Below, in pieces: positions 46,228-58,554 of a stretch of 64,000 nucleotides of DNA. Where the stretch lies: positions 6,149,076 to 6,213,075 of the forward strand of contig VZQC01000392.1 in assembly GCA_009823505.1 (NCBI GenBank), in the 5' to 3' direction. The notes under the pieces were generated by a model. The model had not been told where the DNA came from. It worked only from the letters and a program-made list of their open reading frames with translations, and searched no databases. Each line of letters begins with the position of its first letter. Position 1 is the first letter of the stretch. Source of the DNA: Rhizomys pruinosus. Taxonomy: Eukaryota; Chordata; Mammalia; Rodentia; Spalacidae. The position numbers and the translations under genes were made by a program.

Positions 46228-46640
46228 TATTTTTTTTTAATTTTTCATTTTTTATTGATGCTTTGTGTATTTCACACATCATTTTCCAATTCAGTTCAGG
46301 CATATATCCCTTTCCCTTTCCCCCACCCCACCCCAGCCCATCCTAGATCATGCATTCTTTGGTAACTTTCCTGCATCTTTCTCTGGTTTTTTTTTTTTCA
46401 TTTTTTTAACAATAAGTGATAATTTATGAGTGCAAGCATCCTTCATGTAAAACCAATTTGCAAGCAGTTGTGCCCAAACCCACACAGCCACTTCGTCCCA
46501 CCATCCAGCAGGGGGGGCTTGTATGTTTCAATCAAGTTGATCAAATGAGTGTCCAGTCTATATTGTTGTAGTTTCACCGTTCACCCCGATTGCAGCCCTT
46601 ACATTCTACCGTGCCCCCTCTTCCGCAGATTGTTCCCTAT
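46228..46640 (-). mobile_element. L1 3' end (variant 3' UTR), antisense
   Basis: Shares the whole arrangement with 660-1060 at the left end, including 'tcaatcaagttgatcaaatg' and 'cttccgcagattgttcc'. Possible 8-bp target-site duplication ctcttta(t/a). Confidence 0.8.
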
Positions 46641-46948
46641 CTCTTTAAATAAATCCGTATAGCTCTCTGGAGAAGTTGCAACCAGCCTTCATTTGCAGAT
46701 GAGAAAACCAAGGCAAGAGTAGTTAGTAAGAATTTTCTAAGATCAAATTGACACTCAGATTCATTGACACTCAGATTCCAAACTCAGAGTTCTCTACCAG
46801 ATTCCACACACAGCATCTGTTGGCCAGGTGGGTGGTTGACTTGAAGAAAGATGCAGAAATTCTGGTTTAAGTGAAGCTAATATGGTAGAACTTTTCAAAG
46901 ATGCATTTAAGGTGCTGCTTGAATTTGTGTCAGATATACTACTATTTG

Positions 46949-47150
46949 AGCCTGGAGAGATGGTTCTGCATTTAAGAGTTTGTACTGCACTGTTTTTCAA
47001 AGGACCCAAGTTTGTTCCCCAACAATGAGTTCAGGCAGTTTATAACCACCTATAATTCTAATTCCAGGGGATCAAATACCTTCCAACACCAGTGGGTACC
47101 TGGACTCACACATGCATACATGCACATATGCAGAGAGAGAAAAAGGGAGA

Positions 47151-47185
<35 letters not shown>

Positions 47186-47246
47186 AGAGAGAGAGAGAGA
47201 GAAGAAAGAGGGAGGGAGTACCAACACGCAAATAAATAAATATCTT
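46949..47246 (+). mobile_element. B2-type SINE with (GA)n tail
   Basis: Diverged tRNA-like head at 46949, then a GA-rich repeat at 47131-47215 and AAATAAATAAATA tail. Confidence 0.7.
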
Positions 47247-47329
47247 TAAAGATCTTTGTGCATTTTTTATTGATGCTTTAAAGCATCTTTAAAGATTTAT
47301 TTTATTTTTATTTGTGTGTGTGGTACAAA

Positions 47330-47371
47330 GAAAAAGAAAGAAAGGAAAGAAGGAAGGAAGGAAGGAAGGAG
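47330..47371. repeat. (GAAA)n/(GGAA)n microsatellite
   Basis: Short purine-only tetranucleotide tract. Confidence 0.85.
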
Positions 47372-49077
47372 TATGGATGGTTTTAAGAGTTTTTGATATG
47401 ACATTGATCACAGAGTTTGAAAGGGTATTTTATCTGATCCAGAAAATTCATTCCCACAAGAGGACCACACCCATGAGTCTGTCTTATTCTTTCTGTTAAT
47501 CTCTAAGCTTAAATCTTAGCTAAAATTCCCCAATAAACTCCAACACTGCCTCATGCTGCCTCAGCCTGACATTCTTTTCTGTGGCAAAGTCAAGTATGGA
47601 ATCTTCACTTGGGTAAAGGTCAGGGAATGCCTCGGGCTACTTTGGGTGACATCATGGAGCTGTGTCTCTGACCACGACAAGGAGACAGTCACAAAATGAA
47701 GGCAGAAATGTCAGGCTTCCATTCTGCATTTAGTCACTCTGAGTCCAAGTGAGGAGTTGATGCTTTGGAGCAAGTGACTTCTATGTACCTGTTTCTTCAT
47801 CACTCTTCTCTCGCCCACCCAATATGCCGTCCGTCTGGTGAACTTGTTGTAGAGGATGAAACTGCACACCAATCACTGGCCACTATCGATCCGGACCAAA
47901 CTCCAGTCATCCAGCGTGACTAAGATGGAGACCAGATCCTGAATCCTGATTTTCCAGCCTGAAGCCCACTTTCCCCAACTACGCCCCCTTTCAGCCAGAA
48001 GCAGTTACAGAAAAGAATACAATACAATGCCCCTTCTCTCCCCCACCCCCTTGGACTTTTTGAATGCGCCTTCTGTATTATAACCAAAAGGCTGTACTGT
48101 TAGGTTTGGTCCTCCCGAGAGCCAGAATTCCCAGCATTCCGGGGGCATGCAGATTGTCCACTTCCTCCAGAAGCTGTCAGTCAATAACCCCACTTCCTTT
48201 ATACCTGATGTTCCACCCAGGACATGTGAAACGGCCTGGGCTTAGATGTCATCTTTGCTGCTGGCTGCCACGTTCCAACAGCATGTTGCCCAGCCCTGGC
48301 TATGTCCAAAGTAAACAATTCCCAGAGTGACCTAAAAAAAAATAAAATCAATCAATCAATCAATCAATAAATAAATAAATAAATCTTTAAAAAAACATGG
48401 GCACCAAAAAGCTTGGGGAAATCTTCCACTGGTCCATGAAAATGCCTCAAAAAGAACAATGTAGATCAAAATATTTAACATGAACCACAAAAATGGTCAT
48501 GTTAGTGAATTTATATTATACAAAGATGATGGATAGCTCCTGGAATACTTCACTCTACTTTGGGGTACATAATTTAGGAGGAATACACATGAAATCTAAG
48601 ATGTTCCCCAAGGAAGACTAGAAATACTACCTCCCTTACAGGGTTGTTTTGAGGAGCAAATTAATTTATAAAATTCCCCAATTTAACACAAGTTAATGCT
48701 GCAAGAGAGCAAAAACTTCATTTAAAAAAAATTGGAGTTGCTATTATTTTTTCTCCTCCAAAGAGGATATTCATGAGCTGGCCAGGAAGAGAAGCATTCT
48801 TACCAGGCCCTGTAGCCTCTTAGAGAGGGTTCCCTGCTTCCACCCGCACTCAGCTCAAGTGAATCTTTTATTATATAAAGTACTGACTGTGCCACAGACA
48901 ACCTGAAGGACATAAATGTGTTTTAAACACAGATCCCTAGATTTGCCATCTTCTGTTTTCTAGCTGGATCATCTAGAACATCTCAACTGATTCAACTCAA
49001 AATGCCTTGGCACTGGAGTAACCATCTGTTGTCTGTTCCCAGGACCATGCCTTGTACAAGGACAAGGGCTTAGGAAA
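47372..49077. other. unassigned sequence with an (AATC/AAAT)n tract
   Basis: No gene is seen. 'caataaactccaacactgcc' near 47530 could be an LTR polyadenylation region, but I cannot place it. An AATC then AAAT simple repeat lies at 48348-48386. Confidence 0.35.
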
Positions 49078-49080
49078 TGT

Positions 49081-49247
49081 TATCTTCCCTCCATAACTCA
49101 AGAAGAGAAGCCGGGGCAATGGGACATTTCTGGAATATATATATATAATATATAATATATAATATATAATGATATAACATATAATATATATATTCCAGAA
49201 TGTGCCCATTGCCCCGGCTTCTCTTTCTTGAGTTATGGAGGAAGATA
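49081..49247. repeat. long near-perfect palindrome with AT-rich centre
   Basis: The left arm 49081-49147 is the reverse complement of 49181-49247 apart from a few changes and single-base indels. GC-containing parts of the arms include agaagccggggcaatggg and cccattgccccggcttct. The centre is TA-rich. Confidence 0.95.
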
Positions 49248-49627
49248 ATATATATATTATATATAGTATAATATATATATTATATTTTATATATATATTA
49301 TTTTTTATACATGTATATAATATATATATATATATATTATATTTATATATTATAATTTATATATTTATTATATATATATTAATTATATATATATTATATA
49401 TAAATAATTATATATATAGAGAGATTATATATATATATATATATATATTAATACATATAATAAATATATGTTATGGAGTTATAATATAAGTATATGGAGG
49501 AAGATAGATATAACTATATATTATATATAATATATATATTATATATATATAATATATATTATATATAAATAATATTATATATGTTATATATATATTATAT
49601 ATATTAATATATAATATATATATATTC
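49137..49627. repeat. AT-rich low-complexity tract
   Basis: Almost pure A/T for about 490 bases with many TATATA units. A GC-bearing palindrome arm interrupts it at 49190-49245, and 'atggaggaagata' recurs at 49236 and 49494. Open frames here are meaningless. Confidence 0.95.
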
Positions 49628-49629
49628 TC

Positions 49630-51971
49630 ATTTAGTCAAATACATCCTGAACATTATGATGCCATGAATAAAGATGAATAAGGCATAACCCCCACCCTGA
49701 AAGTGCTCACAGCCTGAAAAGAAAAAACAAAAAATACGCAAATAAGGTCACAGTGTTGAGCATGGGAGTGACCAGTGACCTCAGCAAAGTCACAGTCAGG
49801 AACGAAGGACGACGTTCACACTGCTTGAGAAGTGAGCATAAGGGGCCGCAAAGTAGGCAAGAGCTACAGAGCACTCCTGGATGCAGCGACAAAGGGACAG
49901 GTCCAGAAGTTCCTATTCTACTGATGCAACCTGGCTCTCAGTTGCTCCATGGGGAGTGGTGTTAGTCAGAGGTTTGCAGTCACCCAGGAAGGTGACAAGA
50001 GCCCCTAAACTCTTCCCCTTTGGAGTGTAGGGTCTCCAGAGGAACATGGACAGGCCACAACCAAATTTGTTTCTTGCTTTGTTTTTTGTTTTGTTTCTCC
50101 TTGGGAACGGGCACATTTTGCATTGAGATTTGCACAAAGCAGAACAGCTCCAGTGTCAAATGGAAATCTAGCAGGCTCTTCCCAAGATGTACTGTTCCTT
50201 TTGTACAGGCTGACGACTTAGGAGAGGGGGCCCAGGACATAATGACGGTGCCTCTTGGGAAGTACATCCAGACAAAGGTCTGTGTGTGAAAAGGGGAACA
50301 GATTAACCAGGACCGGGTATCTCCCACTTGCTTTTCTTAAAGAAAGACTCTATTACCAGGAAGCAAAGCACACACAAAAACAATACCTAAGCTAACAGAG
50401 TACTGGCTTTAATATACTCAGAAATAACAGAACAGAGGCAGGCTACAACTTTCCAAATCCCATCGAAAATCCTTTGCTGGAGCAGAGATGGTCTGTCACA
50501 TCTATACTCTTTGTTTAATGCATTTGTTCTTTTGTTTGATGGGGGGGTAGCCGTCTAACTCATTATTATTGGGAGAGCCGCATTCATTCCTTTGTGCTCC
50601 TTTTTCTTCTTCTAATCTTTATTAAAATCAAAAGAAGAGCCACTCTAATCCTTCAAATGATAATTTATTTCTGAACCTACAAAGTCAGAGTCTTCTCTAT
50701 TATTTTAAAAACAAATCAATGCAATGATTTTAATTAAAAATGAAACCGAGTGAATGCGCCCCTCCCCCCAAAAAATGCACACATACAGCCGTTTGTTAGA
50801 TCAACACACAAATTTGTTTACAATTAATGGGCACCAGGGCTCCTGGTAATTTAAAAAAAAAAAAAGGATTAAAAGAAATGGAATGTTTCACTGTAGTTGG
50901 TAAATTCTCTGAACTTTCATTTAAGTCTTTGAAGAGAAAACACATCTAGAAATTTCCTCATGAAACCTCCCCGACCCTGGGAAATTTTATGCTTCAAAAT
51001 GTGCTTGGGCCCATCCCCCAGCCTCCACCTCCTGCCAGCCGCCTCCTTGACTAGAAGATTCAGTGGGTTCTGTTTTAGCTAGGGCTGTTCATCTCAGATA
51101 GCAGAGCAGGTTTGGTTTTCTCACAAGGAGTAAAAAGGCTCTGTGTTAAGAAGACAGTCTTTGGCCTGCGCATTGGTACTGGAGCTGGAGAAGTCAGTGG
51201 ATGATCTTTAGACAAAGGGGGTTCTCAGGCAGAAGAGGAAACCACATGTGAAGGGAGGTACATTGCCTCCTTCTCAAACAACAACAAAAAAAATATTTTC
51301 TGAAGGGAAAACAGTGAAATTTAACTTGCTTATTCAAATTTATTTAATATATATTTATTGAGGCTATTGAGTTCCCGCCATGATGCTCAGGGTTTGCATT
51401 TCAAGAGATGATCTTTTAACTAGTTGACTGTGGTTCAGTAGTCACCCAGCACCCCCCTGAGAGGCAGGCCTTGAGAGAGGAGTCACACAGAGTCCAAGTT
51501 AACGGTTCAGTAGAGGAGGCAAGCCATGTGATGAAGGCAGCCGGCAGGCAGTGGACGCTAATTGCTGTCAGAGGGGACACCTGGGGAGAGGAATCCTCCT
51601 TTGAGGTATGTCCACCTCCAGACTAGAGCAGGGAAAGTTACAGGGAATGGGTAGCATCTCAATGGGCTTTGAAGAATACATAAAGCTTGAGCATCTGGAT
51701 GAGGATAAAGCAGAGATTACAAGTGAAGCGCATGTGTGAGCAGCCTCCAGGCTGTATATTGTGTGCGTGCTTGGTGTGGCTCAAGTATTGAGGAGCTGTG
51801 CCAGGGAGGAGGACGGAGGATGACTCGGCCTTTCTCCTGGCTTTCTATGTATGTTAAGCTTTTCTGAGAAACTTTCCTACATCTCTCCATCCTGGTCCTA
51901 GGGATTCTGCTGAACATGTTTCTCATTGATCTCCTCCAACTAAACTGTGAACACCTGACCTGCTAAGTCTT
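49630..51971. other. unique sequence, possibly partly conserved
   Basis: No gene or mobile element recognised. The part 50480-51010 has the look of conserved non-coding DNA (low repeat content, TAATTAAA and CAATTAAT motifs). Confidence 0.4.
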
Positions 51972-51985
51972 TCTTCCCTTTGTTT

Positions 51986-52251
51986 TTTTTTTGTTGTTGT
52001 TTTTGTTTTTTTGGTTTTTTTATTTATTTCTGTATGTGTATGAATGTACTGTCTGCATGCAAGTCTGTGCACCCGTGTCGTGCAATGCCGCGGAGGTCAG
52101 AAGAGGGTCTCGGATTCCCCTGGAACTGGAGCTCTCCTGGAATTGGAGTTTCAGACGGCTCTCGGCCGCCATGTGGGTGCTGGGGATCGAACCCGGGTCC
52201 TCTGTAAGAGCTGTCGGCGCTCTTAACCGCTAGGCCATCTCTCCAGCCCCC
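51986..52251 (-). mobile_element. B2 SINE, antisense, with perfect 14-bp target-site duplication
   Basis: Flanked by tcttccctttgttt at 51972-51985 and 52252-52265. High CpG content and an intact antisense B box suggest a young copy. It contains the same internal duplication as the copies at 12.5 and 56.6 kb (antisense, around 52117-52160). Open frames across it are SINE shadows. Confidence 0.95.
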
Positions 52252-52265
52252 TCTTCCCTTTGTTT

Positions 52266-53319
52266 ACAGAGTGCCTTTTAAACAGGGAGCCAGAGAGCTT
52301 GGGTTCCAGAGCGCAGATAAAATGAGAACTAAAAACACCATTGTGGTGGGGTAAAAACAAAATGCACTTGTGTTAAGTGAGTTTGCCCTGCAGCTCCTTA
52401 AGGGTGACCCTTATCCTGGACACGTCCAGTACAGCCCCACCACCACCACCACCACTTGAGGATAAAAGATGAACCATTACCTGGAGGGCTTTTTCCTGAC
52501 AAATAGCCTCCAACTCCTTCTAGAATCTCAGTTCCTGAGACAAGGTCTCCCTTAATCCCAGCCAGGGACAGATGCATCCAGCAGCTGACCGGGAGGGCAC
52601 TGGAATGCCTGGGTTTCTCAGCCAGACACAGGGCAGCTTCCCATGTCCATCACCATTTATCACAACTCTCTGTAGAATGGGTGAGACTGAACCACAGTTT
52701 GACTTCAGCCTCTGCCCAATCGGACCCTCTGGTTTTCCTTCCAAAGGTGTTAATCCCAAATGCTCACTGCAAGAGACTTCCTCGTGCTGTTGTCTGATCG
52801 GATTCTGCCCCCTGGATGGGGCTAACCTCAGGTCATCTATGACTAACCTGTCACAGTTGCTCACAGGATCCATTAGTAAACCTTTAAAACATTCCTTGTC
52901 TATGAGTCACCAAACAGAAAAAAAAAATTAACAAATGAAGAAAAACAGCATCATATCTGGTAACTCCGCCCTTCTACAACATCCTGGAGACAATAAAATT
53001 TAATCACAAATCTTCAACAAAGCAATTCAATAATACATGTCAAAAGTTGCAGACCATTCTGAAATAAAACTTGTGACAGAATGAGTAGGGTTTGTCCCTA
53101 ATGTTTTTGCAGCAACTCAAGAAAATAAAAAAATGTTCAGCAACTTACCTGTTCAACATTAGGAGGACTGAAGACTGTGGAGAAATTTGCAATGAGAATC
53201 CTGAGGGCTAAAAGAATGGACAAAACACTTGCGATATCACTTTAGGTGAAAGAAGGGAAAAATGTCAAAAATCCACTATGGATGTGATTATGTAACATCT
53301 AAGTGCATCAGATTGAACA
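52266..53319. other. unassigned sequence with short (CCA)n
   Basis: No gene recognised; a CAC/CCA run is at 52433-52455. The 117-119 residue frames at 52520-52931 overlap on opposite strands and match nothing I know. Confidence 0.4.
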
Positions 53320-53331
53320 AAAAGTAAAAGA

Positions 53332-53556
53332 CGGGCTGGAGAGATGGCTCAGGGTTAAGAGCAATGATTGCTCTTGCAACAGACCTGGGTTCGATTCCGA
53401 GCACCCACATGGCGGCTAACAACTATCCTTAACTCCAGTTCTAGAGGAATCTGATACCCTCTTCTGACTGCTGAGGCGCTGCATGACACAAGTGCACTTA
53501 CACACATGCAAGCCATACATTGATAAGCATAAAATAAAAATAATAAAATATTATTT
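53332..53556 (+). mobile_element. B2 SINE with 12-bp target-site duplication
   Basis: Flanked by aaaagtaaaaga at 53320-53331 and 53557-53568. The head lacks one base in 'ctcagggttaag'. Confidence 0.93.
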
Positions 53557-53568
53557 AAAAGTAAAAGA

Positions 53569-56500
53569 ATACCCCCAAATAATTTGGGTTTCATTGACTG
53601 GTTTTCTTTTTCCAAATTGTATTGAATTTTCCTTCTTCAAAATTGAATTAAGAAGTGATTTGGGGGATTTTTATACACAGTCTCCTTATAAGGGAAACAG
53701 GAGATATTATAAAACACAAAAAACCTCAATAGCACGGACCTACCACTGGGTGTGACCTTGCTGTCTGCAGCTTTCTGAGGCAAATTTGGGTTTTAAGGTA
53801 GACAGATAACATGTGACAGCTGCTCACTCACCCTTGCTTCCAGAAAAAGACCAAGTCATAATGTTCAAGGAGCACCCATGATTTATTAGAGTAGGTTCCT
53901 GTCCTTGGTCTATTGGGGCCAAAGTAAATCTCCTTGCCTCATGATATCTCCTGAATTAACATGCAGGGGACCTCCTTTACCACAAAAGTAGCATCCATCT
54001 TCTTAGGAGTCCCTCGGGACCCCCTTTACCTACATGTGCTAGGCTTCAGACTCCAACTTGTGTCATGTACCGGGCCTGTGTATGAAGCTCTAAAGGAAAA
54101 CAAAAATTACCATCACAGTTCCCAGTGGTTAGAGAGTCTTCTGTGCTGGGATGAGCTGTTTACCTTTCCCAGGCTTTATAGCAAGCTAATAATTAATCAT
54201 TATTATTCTATCCTGTAAGATGAGGAAATCGAGGCTCAGAGGAAGCAAAAATAAATTCAGCTTAAAATTATAAAACTAGAAAGGTCAAGATGAAGACTCA
54301 AACCAAGTTTGTAAACATTAAAACCATAGTCCTGCATGGTCCTAGGGACTGTGCCAACATGGAAAAAAGTTAACCTTCTGCTCTTTCCACTGAAAACCAT
54401 TTTAAGACATTCCCTTCTGTCATTCGTCTGAAAACCTCTATAATTCTTGGAGACATGACTCCTGTTTTGCAAAGCACTTGTATTAAATATGTATTACACT
54501 GCTTACATTGTGCTGGAAATGTGCAACTAACCTTTCCTCACTCTGCATTTCTTTATACAAGGAAATTAGTGACCCCTGGCATGCGCATGATAGAGGGCAG
54601 AGCAGAGGACAAGCCAAAAAAGGAAGGACTCTGCACAGAAGAGTATAGCTGGTGTCCGTAGACCTTGCGGGGGATGTTCTGTGGGAATGAACTGTGAAGG
54701 CCTGGCCAACAGGGCTGTCTGCTCACTCTCTTCTGCCCCTTGTGTAGATACACATAATTATCATAGGTTAATCAGGTCAACAAACTTGCTGGGCACTGAC
54801 AAGGCAGGCAACCTCAGGTTTGCTCCTAGTGGGTGATACCATGAGGGCCGTCTGGCTGTTCAGATGCAAGTCAGCTGGGAGTGGTTAGTCTGCTAAGAAA
54901 TCTACAGAATCCAAGTCACCAGGACTGCTGGGTCGAGACTATTCCACCCTGGCGAAATGCAACCTGTAATGACCGGGTCCCCAAGTCTCCAGACCTCCAC
55001 ATCTGAACTACATAATGTTTTAAAGTAGAAATGATAGGTTTAATTGCCTTTGTTCTAATAGAAAACACAGAAGAACACAGAACAGTTGGTAAAGGGAATT
55101 GTATAATTGCAAGAAATTGGTGCCCTTTGGAATAGCTACATCAGAGTCTCCCAAAGGCTGTCCCCTGCCCCCCAACACCTTCCCATTTTGGTTTTTCTCT
55201 TCATGTATCTCAGCAAGATCCTGAACTTCACATTCCCTTGACTCCATCTTCCCAGTGCCAGGATAACAGACATGACCAGCTTGCCTTTTTTCTCTTTTAG
55301 TGGTAATGTCTTCATTTATTTCATATAATATAGAGGTATGAGCTCAGGACTTGGACTAGACTAGAATTTGAATCCCTGGTAGGCATTTAGTAGGCTGGTG
55401 ACCACAGCACAACAGTTAACCTCTGTGATGTACAGTGGGGATAATTACATCCACCAGGAGAAATGCTGCGTGATAAATTGAGGGAAAGCGTCCGGCACTG
55501 GTATACTTGATCAATACCAGTTTTCTATTCTGTTCTCCATCATTGTCAGTGGGAGCATCAGCCAGCAACCTGACTTAGTAGGCCACCAGAAGAACACCCC
55601 AACCACTGCTAAATTAGTGGCGATGATGAGGAACTGGTGGGTAACTTACTTTGGGAAAGTCAGGTTTTGTCAGCATGTGTTGAGTTCCTTGCAGTCTGCA
55701 CATCAGTCATTCTTAAGCCCTTCAGATACCCGGAACTTCTCTGTCTACTAAAAAGCACTGAGCTATTAATGTCCCTAACAGAAGAAGAAAGAAGAACAGG
55801 CTGCTGTGAATGTGGGTCAGGAAGCACCAGGGAGGTAATGACTTGGTCTGCTCTGTGTTCTCCGGCCCTCCTTGGTCCTTCCATGAAAGCCGTCTGTCAG
55901 GAGCCCTGCCTGGCCGTGGCGTGATCACCCTTTTATTCTACAAATTCCTGGATATGACTCACAGAAGTGTTTAAGCATGTCTCTCTTCATGTTCCCAGGA
56001 ATCTTCCTGACAGGAGCAGTCTGTAACCTGAGGTAATCACGCTTCTCCTTGAATTCTCTCCAGGATCCGTTTGTTGCCTGACACCACCACAGAGCTGTCG
56101 TCACAGTGTTGGTGAGTCTAGCTGCTCGGTCCTCAGATGCCAGCCCAGCTGCTCAGTGCCGAGGTAACACCAGGCCACAGACGCTCTTCCGTCCTTCTTG
56201 AGATGAGTGAGGTGGAGGCCTTGGAAGTGGCACTGGTACCCTTAGAAATCAGTAAAACATTGAGGATGTTTTTGTAGAAAGAACCTCAAGGGTGCTGCAA
56301 CCCTGTGTCTCAGAATTACACTCGCAGGAATTTCTTCTAAGGAAATTATTGGGAAGGATTTGATCATCTGGCTGCCAGATGCACACATTGTGCATTGACC
56401 TTGTCCTAATTATTTTAAATATATGACTTATTATTTATCAAACTACTTCTTCTGTGAAGAAGCAGTATTCCATTTTGCTGATGAGGAAAGCAAAGGATAA

Positions 56501-56611
56501 AAAGTAATCATGTCCACGTTTAGTATGTGAGCCGAGCAGTGAGCACAGGAGGTTAGATTCCATGGTTTTTACAAAGCTTGATATAAAGGGAATGAGAAGC
56601 TTGATATAAAA
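53569..56611. other. unique-looking sequence, no gene seen
   Basis: About 3 kb with no named repeat. Several 60-95 residue frames overlap on both strands, for example at 55637-55928, and none shows a domain I recognise. Confidence 0.45.
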
Positions 56612-56622
56612 GGAATAAGAAG

Positions 56623-56884
56623 GGGCTGGAGAGATAGCCTAGCGGTTAAGAGCACCGACTGCTCTTGCAGAGGACCCCGGTTCGATCCCCAGCACCCACA
56701 TGGCAGCTAAGAACCATCTATAACTCCAATTCCAGGAGAACTCCAGTTCCAGGGGAATCTGAGACCCTCTTCTGACATCCGCAGCATTGCACGACAGGGG
56801 TGCACAGACATACATGCAGACAGTACCCTCATACACATACAAAAATAAATAAAATTTAAAAAAATTAAAAATAAATAAATAAAG
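56623..56884 (+). mobile_element. B2 SINE with 11-bp target-site duplication
   Basis: Flanked by ggaataagaag at 56612-56622 and 56885-56895. It has the internal 17-bp duplication (56722-56755) and an extended A-rich tail. Confidence 0.93.
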
Positions 56885-56895
56885 GGAATAAGAAG

Positions 56896-57485
56896 GAGAG
56901 AAAAAGAGAGGAATAGATAACAAGGGAGGGACCAAAGAGAGAAGGAGAAATCTTCAGAAATAAGGACTAAAAAATTAGAATTAAGTTACAGTTGGTATCC
57001 GTGATAGTCAAATTCTGGTCTAGAGTATTATGACAGCTTGGTGTGTCTGAGTAGAGCAGAATTTATAGAAAAGACAGGTCTATGGGCTCTGAGCTTACCA
57101 GTTTCTCACCTACTAAGTAAGAACATAGTAATGAGAGAAGGCAAGAGTTCAAGAGTTGGTATGGAAATTAGCAGGCATCAATAAGATAGGTAGAACCTGA
57201 GTTCCTAGGCATCAGTAGAAAAACTGAGCGTAATTTGTTTGCATGCTATTAAAACAAGTAACCATATGACCTGTCCTAGGACCTTAATGAACTTTAAATT
57301 ACTACTACCCTTCCATTTTTCCATAATCACTTCTATCTATCCAAAATTACCACATGAAGTTTGGAAGATGTTAAGTAAGCCAAACCAGGGCATCTTTAAA
57401 CATGATATGTATATTTTAAAAATAAAACAATATAGTTTTGTATTCTTGGCATGAAATACCCCAGATTTAACCTTTTCAGGAAGTC
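56896..57485. other. unassigned sequence
   Basis: No gene or repeat recognised. Confidence 0.4.
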
Positions 57486-57489
57486 ACCA

Positions 57490-57625
57490 AAAGTTGGATA
57501 CAATGGCTCATACCTGTAATCTCAGCAGTCAGGAGGCGAGGTAAGGAGATTTCTGGGAGTTTGAAGCCAGCATATGCTATAAAGGAAGACCCTGTTTCAA
57601 AAAAGAAAATGAAAATAAAGAAAGC
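57490..57625 (+). mobile_element. old B1-type SINE
   Basis: 'acaatggctcatacctgtaa', 'tcaggaggcgaggtaaggag' and 'accctgtttcaaaaaag' keep B1 order with many changes. Confidence 0.7.
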
Positions 57626-58554
57626 TACTGGAAAAATCCATCCAATACAAAGATGTCTCTTTTAAGAGTAGTTGACCTGGGGATTCTTTTCTTGAAAATT
57701 AACTGTAGTAAATTAACTGAAGAAAAAATCAAACACTTTTTTTTCTTAGAAGGTCAAATCTGCTGATGTTGCTTAATATAAGAAACAAATATCGAAAGGA
57801 GAAATAGTTAAGAATCTTATGGTCTCCTCTCTTCATGAAATAACATGCAGCCATTCAAGATGATAATTTCCAACACAATGTTGCACTTTGCGAAAATGTT
57901 TATCATTTAACAAAATACTAAAAGAAAAGCACAAACATTTTTTAGAATTTAATCTTTTAGTACCATCAAGTGAAATACACTTTTGCATCTAGATAGAGAT
58001 AGGGAGGTTTTCCAAAATTAAAATGGATTTTAAGATGATGAGTTTAGAAACAGCTTTGTTTTCACATACTCCTTTCGACATTATAGGTGAAACATTTAAA
58101 GATAAAAAGGTAGGCATCGAAATAGATGTAGGATATCTGAGGGCAAGTAAGGAAGTTGATAAGAAGCTATTGCCCTAGTTGGGCATGAGATCCTAGCAGT
58201 GACCAGGGGCAGTGGTAATCAGCAGATTCTACAGGAAAGATAGATTTAGTGAGGATAAATACAGAGTGGTTACAAGTCAGTAACTTGAGCTTAAAAAGAG
58301 ACAAGAATAGAGACACTAGGCCAGGGAAAATTCCAGAGATGACATCAGATATGCTTTTGGCTATATCCAATTGGACATTGGAGTAGAAGCTTAGAGCTTA
58401 TCATACAATGTATCCTTGGCTCCCAGGTATCTGTATGCCCAGGGGCTATTTATATAGACATAAAGAGATCAGAGCTCAAAGAAACCCTTCATATGTGAAG
58501 TGTGGATCTCAGCCAACATTCACCTTAGTGATTGCTAAACTTAGAGTTTTCTAT

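Noticed and set aside
47268..47290. Palindrome gatgctttaaagcatc as a regulatory site
   Set aside because: Too short and A/T-rich to separate from chance without supporting context.
52044..52226. Recurrent 60-112 residue frames containing CRGGQKRV- or VLGIEPGSS-like strings (also at 12540, 43090, 45215 and 56639)
   Set aside because: All are translations of B2 SINEs in various frames.
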